Source of the DNA: a virus
Length of the DNA: 27,088 bases
Virus record (IMG/VR): IMGVR_UViG_3300023179_000434
Location: 1 to 27,088 of that record
Reading direction: 5' to 3' (one strand)
The translations under genes and the position numbers were made by a program. Each line of letters starts with the position of its first letter. The first letter of the stretch is position 1. Shown here piece after piece: positions 20,905-27,088 of this stretch. The notes under the pieces are model-generated. The model worked only from the letters and a program-made list of their open reading frames with translations, did not search any database and was not told where the DNA came from.

Positions 20905-20918
20905 CCTGCTGTATATTA
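20899..20918 (+). promoter_or_regulatory. Recurrent phage promoter motif after nrdB
   Basis: TTATAGCC (20899-20906), 5 nt, TATATTA (20912-20918), then the ATG at 20924. It overlaps the nrdB stop and matches the motifs at 6691 and 8718, with the same GCCTGCT-type spacer as at 1893. Confidence 0.5.
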
Positions 20919-20923
20919 AACAT

Positions 20924-21136
20924 ATGCCTAACTCAGAACCTGCCTATTATATTTCTATTCCTAATAAAAAGGATAAAAAGAAAACAGTTTATAGTCTTAC
21001 CAAAGAAGAAGGTGATAAACTTCAATTTACGTCATTGGACAGTAAAGATATCTTTAATACCACCAAGAGAGAACTAATGCTTAACCTGCAAGTTAGTGAT
21101 TATGATATTAGTAAAGACCCTTCCTATCTTAAATGA
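20924..21136 (+). CDS. Unknown 70-aa basic protein
   Basis: Begins MPNSEPAYYISIPNKKDKKK; Lys-rich with no recognised motif. It has its own predicted promoter and an ATGA overlap with the phosphoesterase gene, so it is probably co-translated with it. Confidence 0.65.
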   Translation: MPNSEPAYYISIPNKKDKKKTVYSLTKEEGDKLQFTSLDSKDIFNTTKRELMLNLQVSDYDISKDPSYLK

Positions 21137-21852
21137 AATACAAGTCAATCTTTATCTCTGACGTTCATCTAGGACTGCCTCATACTAATCTTGAGCTGTT
21201 ATTAGAGGTGCTAAAGAATAATGAATTTGAGAATCTATTTTTAGTAGGGGATATAATTGACGGCTGGAAGCTTAAACGTAAATTTGAATGGAGTGAGTTA
21301 GAAAATAGACTTATTCAAAAGATATTCAAGTTAGCACGCCATGGCGTCAAGGTTCATTATATCATAGGCAACCATGATGAGTTTCTTTACAGCTTTGAAA
21401 ATCAAAGCTTTGGTGGCATAGAAGTTAAAGAACGCTACATTCATACTACAAATGCAGGTGAAAAGATACTAATAATACATGGACATCAGTTTGACGGTGT
21501 GGTTAAATGTAACAAATGGTTACAACGCATAGGATCAACTCTCTACGAATGGTTACTACGCCTAAATGTAAATTTTAACATCCTTAGGCATAAATTAGGC
21601 ATGGGGTATTGGTCTATAAGCAAGTACCTTAAAAGCAAAACCAAAGAAGCAGTTAATTATGTATCCTCATTTGAGGATACTCTAATGGACTATGCCAAAT
21701 CTCAGGGAGCTAACAGCATAGTATGTGGTCATATTCATACCCCTAAAATAGTTAAGGGTGAAATTAACTATTATAACACTGGTGACTTTGTAGAAAATGC
21801 ATCTTACCTTATAGAGACATTAGAAGGTAAGATGCAATTAATTGAACTTTAA
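21133..21852 (+). CDS. LpxH-like metallophosphoesterase (UDP-diacylglucosamine pyrophosphatase type)
   Basis: A 239-aa protein with ISDVHLG (D10, H12), LVGDIIDGW (D40), IIGNHDEF (N80, H81), IIHGHQFDG and VCGHIHTPK. The DxHLG start and the GHQFD and GHTHxP-type blocks fit the LpxH/YbbF branch that hydrolyses UDP-2,3-diacylglucosamine in lipid A synthesis. A phage copy could alter host lipopolysaccharide, but phosphoesterases are promiscuous and the substrate is inferred. Its stop codon overlaps that of the convergent phoH gene. Confidence 0.85.
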   Translation: MKYKSIFISDVHLGLPHTNLELLLEVLKNNEFENLFLVGDIIDGWKLKRKFEWSELENRLIQKIFKLARHGVKVHYIIGNHDEFLYSFENQSFGGIEVKERYIHTTNAGEKILIIHGHQFDGVVKCNKWLQRIGSTLYEWLLRLNVNFNILRHKLGMGYWSISKYLKSKTKEAVNYVSSFEDTLMDYAKSQGANSIVCGHIHTPKIVKGEINYYNTGDFVENASYLIETLEGKMQLIEL

Positions 21853-22610
21853 TTGGCTCCTAATTTTCTAGTGATAAGTTTCAAGATTTTAGACCGAACA
21901 ATATCATTTTCAGTAAATTGGAATGTATGAATACCATTATCCTCACATTCCTTATCATCAAAGCATTTTAAAATTTTACTGAATCCCGAATGATGCCCAA
22001 TATCTGCCTGTTTACTATCACCAATAATAGCATATTTTGAGTTATGACCAAAACGCGTAAGCACAGACACACTTTCGGCATAAGTCAGGTTTTGTATTTC
22101 ATCTACAATTACGAAGCTATTACTGAATGTCATACCACGAACAAAATTTACAGGAATGCATTCAATTCTACCATCAGTCATTAAATTATTAATAGTAGTT
22201 TTCGTTACAAGCTCATCTAGTTTTTCCATTAACGGAATAGACCAAGGTTTAAATTTCTCATCTAATTCGCCAGGAAGCGCACCAATACTCTTGGATGCCG
22301 ACTCCACGATACTACGAATATAAACGATTTTTTCAACTTTATGTTGAGATAATGCAGTTAACCCCGCTAATACTGAAAGATATGTCTTGCTTGATCCTGC
22401 CGGGCCATCAACCAATACCATCTTGGTTTGTTCATAATTTAATAGTTGTAAGAAGCTTTTATGGGTATCATTAAATTCGAATTTACAGCGAATATTAAAA
22501 TTAAGACCATCTATTTCCTTGCCAAATAACGCACTAAGTGAATCCTTAATGTGGGATTTATCAAGACCGACCGTTTCCTCATTATGCTGAGGGCGCTTTT
22601 TTCTGGACAT
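21849..22610 (-). CDS. phoH: PhoH-like ATPase
   Basis: A 253-aa P-loop ATPase. Walker A is GPAGSSKTYLS (69-79), Walker B VIVDEIQN (167-174), and sensor-like RFGHNSKYAIIGDSKQ follows. The PhoH family is related to helicase domain 1 and is very common in marine T4-like phages; its function in infection is still unclear, with suggested roles in RNA metabolism or phosphate stress. The N-terminal 60 residues are basic. It is the last gene of the minus-strand group and ends convergently, overlapping the plus-strand gene's stop. Confidence 0.92.
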   Translation of the reverse strand: MSRKKRPQHNEETVGLDKSHIKDSLSALFGKEIDGLNFNIRCKFEFNDTHKSFLQLLNYEQTKMVLVDGPAGSSKTYLSVLAGLTALSQHKVEKIVYIRSIVESASKSIGALPGELDEKFKPWSIPLMEKLDELVTKTTINNLMTDGRIECIPVNFVRGMTFSNSFVIVDEIQNLTYAESVSVLTRFGHNSKYAIIGDSKQADIGHHSGFSKILKCFDDKECEDNGIHTFQFTENDIVRSKILKLITRKLGAN

Positions 22611-22616
22611 CGAATA

Positions 22617-23069
22617 TTACTTACTCATTTTTTCCAGATCTAGCTCGGTAATTATTATGAAATCCATGTTATATTTCTTAGCAAATTGTTTCGCTGCTTC
22701 CCATTTGGCTTGATTGACGGCCCAGGTTGCTTGCTCATAAATAACAGTAGATTCTTTCTTCTTTTTAGAAGCTTTCGGTGCTCGAGTTTGTTTATCCGGT
22801 TTAATTTCCACCAGATACTTCTTTATGGTATTATTCTCTTTAATCTTAATATAAAGATCCATAAAATATCGATGAATCTTCTCATCAATCGGGGATACAT
22901 AAGGAATTACCACATTCTCAGAGCCCCACTCAACAACACGGGCGTTTTTATCAGCCCATACCATTAGTTTGAGCTCCAATGAACTTCTATAGGTTATAGA
23001 ACCGGCATTCTTACACTTATCGGGATATATAGGGCGATAAATGCCCTGCTTATATGGTTTTCGTGCCAT
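22617..23069 (-). CDS. Head completion nuclease (T4 gp4-like, TnsA fold)
   Basis: A 150-aa protein. The PD-(D/E)xK-type core is RSSLELKLMVWAD (E32), YFMDLYIKIK (D71) and YLVEIKPDK (E88, K90), in the order and spacing of TnsA and of T4 gene 4. In T4 this protein acts during head completion before tail attachment; mutants make heads that do not join tails properly. The tail is basic (KASKKKKEST). It overlaps the upstream 165-aa gene by 20 nt and is 6 nt before phoH, as in other T4-like aquatic phages. Confidence 0.85.
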   Translation of the reverse strand: MARKPYKQGIYRPIYPDKCKNAGSITYRSSLELKLMVWADKNARVVEWGSENVVIPYVSPIDEKIHRYFMDLYIKIKENNTIKKYLVEIKPDKQTRAPKASKKKKESTVIYEQATWAVNQAKWEAAKQFAKKYNMDFIIITELDLEKMSK

Positions 23070-23547
23070 TTTTTGTCTCTAACCGAGAGGTAAACTCTTT
23101 CTGATGCTCCTCAGTAGAAATATATTTATGAAACTTAGAATCTTTATAGAAATTTATATCATTCTCTGTTTTAATTAAGAGCTTCTTGTAGAATGCCAAC
23201 ATTTCTTTCATTGCCGGGTCCAACCACAACAATTGATCCTTCTCTGATTGAATTAGCAAAGTATTCACAATATTCATAATGACATACATGGGCTCATACT
23301 TGCGAAAGAACTTTTCAAACATGGCCTTCTGCACATCTGTCTCGGATACTCTATAGACGACGCTTGTTTTGTCTATGAACTGCCCGTCATCATAATCACC
23401 AACCCATTCATATGCAGATAAATTAAAATTACCCTCGATCTCTATCTTTCTATATAATGTTTCAGGACTAAGAGATTCTTTTCCTATTGAAAAGCAGACA
23501 AATTTCTTATTCTGCTTATTAAAAATTGCATAAAGGCTATTATCCAT
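23050..23547 (-). CDS. Unknown 165-aa phage protein
   Basis: Begins MDNSLYAIFNKQNKKFVCFS, with an alpha/beta N-terminal half and a long helical C-terminal half (LLIQSEKDQLLWLDPAMKE). No motif recognised. By position beside the gp4-like nuclease and the oxygenase it may be structural or a morphogenesis factor, but this is only context. Upstream bases read GTAGGAGAATAAT, one of the few starts here with Shine-Dalgarno-like sequence; those bases also encode the end of the previous gene. Confidence 0.75.
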   Translation of the reverse strand: MDNSLYAIFNKQNKKFVCFSIGKESLSPETLYRKIEIEGNFNLSAYEWVGDYDDGQFIDKTSVVYRVSETDVQKAMFEKFFRKYEPMYVIMNIVNTLLIQSEKDQLLWLDPAMKEMLAFYKKLLIKTENDINFYKDSKFHKYISTEEHQKEFTSRLETKNGTKTI

Positions 23548-23548
23548 A

Positions 23549-24028
23549 TTATTCTCCTACTACTAATGAATATCTTTCGTAAGTGCACGTAGGAACGAAG
23601 TGTATTGCATCATAATCAAAGTCTATGAGCTGTCCTTCTGAGTCCTCAACTCTAATCATCATATCATTATCGAACACGTAAAACGCATCTCTATTGCTAT
23701 TTGTTAAGCATACGAGATTTAGGCGCCTTATATCATATTTGTCTATGTGAGGAACAATGTAATCACCTGGCATATAGCGTTGAATTTGAATGAATTGATA
23801 AAAATCCCGAAGGTCTTCATCCCATGCACCACCATCAAAGATCATGCCTATTAGTTCCTTGGGCATATCCTTATTTAAAAGACTAGAGAAGCGAGATAAG
23901 TGCTTATGGAACCCAGCATGTGCTAAAGAACCTTCCCTAGGCTTGAATAAACTACGGATATGAGGCTGCTGAACATATTTTACAATTTCAGCTGCATTTC
24001 TCTGGAAGTTTGGGGTTAATTTAAGCAT
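23549..24028 (-). CDS. 2-oxoglutarate/Fe(II)-dependent oxygenase (prolyl-4-hydroxylase-like)
   Basis: A 159-aa oxygenase with the double-stranded beta-helix signature. Iron ligands are H94 and D96 in IVPHIDKYD and H143 in DAIHFVP; R152 in YERYSLVVG binds 2-oxoglutarate. This HxD...H...R order is typical of the small P4H-like enzymes widespread in aquatic T4-like phages, whose substrates (protein prolines or other groups) are unknown. It lies in the minus-strand group with glycan genes and a Pro-Thr-repeat protein. It overlaps the upstream gene by one base. Confidence 0.85.
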   Translation of the reverse strand: MLKLTPNFQRNAAEIVKYVQQPHIRSLFKPREGSLAHAGFHKHLSRFSSLLNKDMPKELIGMIFDGGAWDEDLRDFYQFIQIQRYMPGDYIVPHIDKYDIRRLNLVCLTNSNRDAFYVFDNDMMIRVEDSEGQLIDFDYDAIHFVPTCTYERYSLVVGE

Positions 24029-24678
24029 TAAAGTTTCAATATATGACTTAAAGTCGTACTACTGAGCATTACATCCTTTAAAGCACTATAATAATGCTCG
24101 TCAATGCCAAATTTATTCACATAACCAGGATTTGATTCCTTATTATTAGCATTTACCGCATTTTCTAGTAATTTTCGCTCTATACCAAGCTTTTGATGTA
24201 GATAATTCACAGGATCGGCGAGGCATTGCGCCGCATCAAGTCGTGTAACTGTGGATAAGTCATAATCTCCAGTGCGATTAGCCTTATCATGTTGTTCTTT
24301 CCATGCAGCAATGGTAGAATCGTTATTCAAAATGAAGTTATTAATAGATTGTACTGATATCACCTCTCGAGATATCATTTCAATAGTCTTATACAAGATA
24401 AAATCCATCAAATCATAATCAATCTGACATAATTTATATTCAAATTCACCTGGAGGAACTATATTGAACATTGGAATAGCATTACCGGGAAAAGCAGTTA
24501 AATGATAAACATCAAAAGATGAGTCCTTGATAAACTTTTTTAAGGCAATGACCTCTGGAACAGTAAATTCTTTATTTCCCATTCCATGATAAACACCAGC
24601 TTGTTTATAAACTGATGCTAAAATAGACAATATACGATCACTTGGATATGTTGGTATTCCTAAAACTATGTATTTCAT
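24028..24678 (-). CDS. Unknown 216-aa protein, faintly sulfotransferase-like
   Basis: Begins MKYIVLGIPTYPSDRILSIL, which resembles the first strand-loop-helix of P-loop sulfotransferases, but the canonical 5'-PSB loop is not convincing. The rest is helical, with LDAAQCLADPVNYLHQKLG resembling the later helix of that fold. I cannot assign a function with confidence. The ATG overlaps the preceding glycosyltransferase stop, so the pair is likely expressed together. Confidence 0.7.
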   Translation of the reverse strand: MKYIVLGIPTYPSDRILSILASVYKQAGVYHGMGNKEFTVPEVIALKKFIKDSSFDVYHLTAFPGNAIPMFNIVPPGEFEYKLCQIDYDLMDFILYKTIEMISREVISVQSINNFILNNDSTIAAWKEQHDKANRTGDYDLSTVTRLDAAQCLADPVNYLHQKLGIERKLLENAVNANNKESNPGYVNKFGIDEHYYSALKDVMLSSTTLSHILKL

Positions 24679-25406
24679 GATTCTAATGAGTCTTTAATGG
24701 CTTCTAATGATGCTTTATAACGTTCTTTTGAGTACATGCGACGAGCAGCTAAACGGGCACGCTGCCCATATCGCAGTAATGTTGGATAACTCGTATCAAT
24801 AAAACTAAAAATCCCACCTAAACATTCATGGCAAGGCACAAAATTCTCGCCGCCATCATTATTTTTAGTTTTTAAGAATAAGCTATTAGTTTGGGTGAAT
24901 AATTGCGCACTTCCGCCTGTAGGGGATGTTATAACCGGAACACCAAATAAGGCAGCTTCAGCTAAATACAAGCCAGAATAATTAGTACGATGTGAAGAAA
25001 TAACCACATGGCTATTTTGGAGCAAACTTAGATAATCTTCTCTCTTTTCCAAAGGCCCTATATACTCTATACCAGCTATCTTAAAGGTTCTGATAAGATC
25101 TTCGCGTGGAATATAATTAAATTTGAAAATGACCTTGTATTTCTTTGCATAAGCAGAAGTAAAGATAAAACGTGTCAAATGGACAATATCATTAGTATTA
25201 TAATCCAGTTCATTTTGGAACAAAACAGTAATGTTAAAGGTTTTTTCCTTATTAATAATTGTAGAAGCATATTTCTTATCAAATTCAGCTAAGTCTACTG
25301 GCTTGATGACAGTATATGCATCGGGATATTTAAGTTTCCAGTATTCAGATGGGATAATTTGAATATTCTGGCGACTGACATACTCTTCTAATTCAGTTAA
25401 ATCCAT
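24675..25406 (-). CDS. Glycosyltransferase, group 1-like
   Basis: A 243-aa protein resembling the C-terminal half of a GT-B enzyme. SHVVISSHRTNYSGLYLAEA and FGVPVITSPTGGSAQLFT match the nucleotide-sugar-binding motif (ExxxxG(x)P) of GT1/GT4-type transferases. A full GT4 enzyme is usually 350-400 aa, so the acceptor-binding N-domain is short or absent. Likely transfers a sugar to a phage or host surface component. TATAAT ends 3 nt before the ATG on this strand. Confidence 0.75.
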   Translation of the reverse strand: MDLTELEEYVSRQNIQIIPSEYWKLKYPDAYTVIKPVDLAEFDKKYASTIINKEKTFNITVLFQNELDYNTNDIVHLTRFIFTSAYAKKYKVIFKFNYIPREDLIRTFKIAGIEYIGPLEKREDYLSLLQNSHVVISSHRTNYSGLYLAEAALFGVPVITSPTGGSAQLFTQTNSLFLKTKNNDGGENFVPCHECLGGIFSFIDTSYPTLLRYGQRARLAARRMYSKERYKASLEAIKDSLES

Positions 25407-25440
25407 ACTATTATATACAAATAAAAACTATTTCTGCAAC

Positions 25441-26361
25441 TTATAAGCATAAATTAAGCCAATCATCAAACTCACAACAAACACGTTCTCCCGTTAGATC
25501 ATATGGAAGAAAATGATGTGATAGAACGGCAGATGCGTATGATTTACGCGCATCCATATTCGGTGTATTAAATAGATACGCCAACTGAGTAATATCAGTA
25601 TGGCATTCATGTACTGCACCGGAGCCTGTAAATGCACCAGTTCCCAATACAGCTACGGGTAACCCACTTAATGTAGCCTCACTCGCACATGTTGAATTTA
25701 CAGTGACTAGTGCACTACATTGCGGAAGACGTTCAGCAAAACTTTCAGTTACATCAAGTACCCAATTAGGCCGCCAAATACCACCATGATTAAAATTTTT
25801 TCGCTCACTTGGATGAGGGCGAATTAATGTAGGGATATCAGGCAAGTGATGTTTTAACAACCTGAGAGTTTCGGTGACTTTATCTGCAGCTGAGTTTCCA
25901 TAAGGAAATTCTGTATTGAGATTACAATCATTGCGATTTTGTAATGCAACAAGAATAGGCCCATTATCAATACCCCGAAAGCCATATGTCCATCCAAACC
26001 AACGATTAGATACCCACTCAAGCGAGTATCGATAATTATTTTTCCATCTCTGCTGAGTACATAGATTAGAATGAGAAAAGAATCCTGCGCGATCTACAAA
26101 TATACCAGCAGATTGACAAATAAGACTATTCTCTACATATAGGACATTCTGCCCATAGAGTTGCATCCAATTCTGTGGAACGCGACAGTTCCATGCTATT
26201 ACATTATGGTAGTTTTTTATAGCCGCACAATAACCAGAAGTATCAACTGATATATCAACCCATTTTATTGCCACACCGCTAGCCAAAGCCTTTGCATTAA
26301 TCCATTTCCTAAGTTCTGAGTTTAATACTTTAGGCATTACTAAAGCAATAGCTTCGATCAT
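25441..26361 (-). CDS. Capsule-polysaccharide-synthesis-like glycosyltransferase
   Basis: A 306-aa protein with IRPHPSERKNFNHG (about two thirds along) and TVNSTCASEATLSGLPVAVL, hallmarks of the GT-B-like capsular polysaccharide export/synthesis family (Capsule_synth, KpsC/KpsS type). The His-Pro and Ser-x-x-x-Glu positions match the nucleotide-sugar-binding region. The enzyme probably builds a sugar chain, perhaps on a virion protein or to remodel the host surface. It overlaps the methyltransferase by 4 nt. Confidence 0.75.
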   Translation of the reverse strand: MIEAIALVMPKVLNSELRKWINAKALASGVAIKWVDISVDTSGYCAAIKNYHNVIAWNCRVPQNWMQLYGQNVLYVENSLICQSAGIFVDRAGFFSHSNLCTQQRWKNNYRYSLEWVSNRWFGWTYGFRGIDNGPILVALQNRNDCNLNTEFPYGNSAADKVTETLRLLKHHLPDIPTLIRPHPSERKNFNHGGIWRPNWVLDVTESFAERLPQCSALVTVNSTCASEATLSGLPVAVLGTGAFTGSGAVHECHTDITQLAYLFNTPNMDARKSYASAVLSHHFLPYDLTGERVCCEFDDWLNLCL

Positions 26362-26954
26362 ATTATCTGTATAAGTACCTGTTGGTGTTTCTCATTCCTA
26401 GCTAAAACATTAAAATTAACATTATTAATATTAACCCACTCAAGAAAAGCGTGAAACTCATGATCCTCATAACCGGCATAATTATATAGTTCATCAAAAA
26501 GAAGTAATGGTTTCTCTGCTAGTATCCATTCACTTAAAGCATTCAAAATAGTTTGTGTCGAGCTGCCAAGATCACAGTCAAAATGAATTCCTTCTAGCTT
26601 TCGAATAGGCTCATGACTCATAGACATGAAATGAGGAAGTGTTTCATTAAACCAACCAGGAATAATACGCACATTGGCGCGCCATTTGATCTTACTTACA
26701 TCTGTTTTAAAATGTCCTGCAGGATGTCCAGATATCCATGCTTCAGGAAGACCATCAAATGAATCAAATCCTGTAAACAATGCATTCAGGCGGACTTCAG
26801 CCATATAGTTAATCGACCGCACATTCCATACACCAAACTCAAAAGCATGACCACTCGTAATTCCTGTAAGGTATTGGTGCCATATTTCTCCTCTTGTTTT
26901 ACATTTCATGGGAGCATTCATAATAAGATCTCGTAATTCGTAAAAAGTCATCAT
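26358..26954 (-). CDS. SAM-dependent methyltransferase, TylF-like
   Basis: A 198-aa class I methyltransferase. SAM motif I is AFEFGVWNVRSINYM, motif II GFDSFDGLPEAW, and IHFDCDLGSSTQTIL carries the metal/acceptor Asp residues of the TylF/MycF sugar O-methyltransferase family. It may O-methylate a sugar added by the adjacent glycosyltransferases. Two consecutive ATGs (26954, 26951) are possible; the TGA stop of the upstream Pro-Thr-repeat gene overlaps them, implying coupled expression. Confidence 0.8.
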   Translation of the reverse strand: MMTFYELRDLIMNAPMKCKTRGEIWHQYLTGITSGHAFEFGVWNVRSINYMAEVRLNALFTGFDSFDGLPEAWISGHPAGHFKTDVSKIKWRANVRIIPGWFNETLPHFMSMSHEPIRKLEGIHFDCDLGSSTQTILNALSEWILAEKPLLLFDELYNYAGYEDHEFHAFLEWVNINNVNFNVLARNEKHQQVLIQII

Positions 26955-27088
26955 GGCGTTGGAGTAGGCGTTGGCGTAGGCGTTGGAGTAGGCGTTGGCG
27001 TTGGAGTAGGCGTTGGCGTAGGCGTAGGCGTAGGCGTAGGCGTTGGCGTAGGCGTAGGCGTAGGCGTTGGCGTAGGCGGAGGCGGAGG
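26951..27088 (-). CDS. C-terminal end of a protein with a Pro-Thr repeat (partial)
   Basis: Reading from the right edge, the minus strand is open for 45 codons: five Pro, then alternating Thr-Pro to the end, closed by TGA at 26953-26951. The frame is uninterrupted and its stop overlaps the methyltransferase ATG, supporting a genuine coding end. Codons alternate CCT/CCA and ACG/ACT. The rest of the gene lies beyond the window, so its identity is unknown; similar repeat tails occur in virion surface proteins. Confidence 0.6.
   Translation of the reverse strand, partial: PPPPPTPTPTPTPTPTPTPTPTPTPTPTPTPTPTPTPTPTPTPTP
26955..27088. repeat. Hexanucleotide tandem repeat to the window edge
   Basis: More than 130 bases made of GGCGTW-type 6-bp units (plus-strand view: GGCGTT, GGCGTA, GGAGTA), ending in GGCGGA copies at the edge. 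All units keep the minus-strand Pro-Thr frame; point differences are nearly all at third codon positions. It is GC-rich compared with the rest of the window. Such tracts vary in copy number and may be misassembled. Confidence 0.9.

Noticed and set aside
26955-27088. Gly-Val repeat frame on the plus strand of the tandem repeat
   Set aside because: It is the antisense of the Pro-Thr frame with no upstream start; the minus frame ends with a stop coupled to the next gene, so it is the more likely coding strand.

Overview
The window looks like part of an AT-rich genome of a tailed phage of the T4-like myovirus type, infecting a Gram-negative host. The T4-type markers are a class I ribonucleotide reductase pair (NrdA/NrdB), a PseT-like polynucleotide kinase/phosphatase, a gp4-like head-completion nuclease, PhoH, a MazG-like pyrophosphohydrolase and a 2-oxoglutarate/Fe(II) oxygenase. 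PhoH, MazG, the oxygenase and a 'fractured' nrdA are typical of aquatic members of this group. A spanin pair and an LpxH-like phosphoesterase point to a host with an outer membrane. No tRNA, rRNA, CRISPR array or integrase was seen. Assignment to a named phage is not possible from the sequence alone.

Layout. Positions 1-1151 hold three minus-strand genes: a partial unknown, a small unknown and a SprT-like metalloprotease. An HNH endonuclease gene (1215-1880), bracketed by a perfect 14-bp inverted repeat, sits in the divergent promoter region. From 1937 to 21852 everything is on the plus strand. First come small accessory genes (zinc ribbons, a YopX-like protein). Next are polynucleotide kinase/phosphatase, a second HNH protein, a dual-specificity phosphatase, a calcineurin-like phosphoesterase, a GGQ release-factor-like protein and a macro-domain protein. 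A lysis cassette follows (12398-13984: holin candidate, nested spanin genes, a 58-aa membrane protein, CHAP/NlpC-type endolysin). Then come a DEDDh exonuclease, a zincin and MazG, and the nrd operon (16155-20904). From 21849 to the right edge all genes are on the minus strand: PhoH, gp4-like nuclease, 2OG-Fe(II) oxygenase, two glycosyltransferase-type proteins, a TylF-like methyltransferase, and the C-terminus of a protein ending in a long Pro-Thr repeat.

The most striking element is the nrdA gene. It is broken into two cistrons at a conserved site, and each carries half of an intein: 110 aa at the end of the N-cistron and 39 aa at the start of the C-cistron. Protein trans-splicing would restore a 764-aa NrdA. 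An EDxHD/Vsr-like homing endonuclease gene lies directly downstream, between nrdA-C and nrdB, and not inside the break. This matches the 'fractured gene' split-intein class known from environmental phage DNA, with a shifted endonuclease position.

Genes are densely packed, with many ATGA or 4-26 nt overlaps. Few starts have a recognisable Shine-Dalgarno sequence. Where there are gaps, a recurring motif (ATAWAGCC, 5-6 nt, TATAWTA) lies 4-5 nt upstream of the next ATG, suggesting phage promoters that give nearly leaderless transcripts. Two clear stem-loop terminators (4374-4406, 13022-13055) separate transcription units. Many small genes cannot be assigned a function and are described as unknown.
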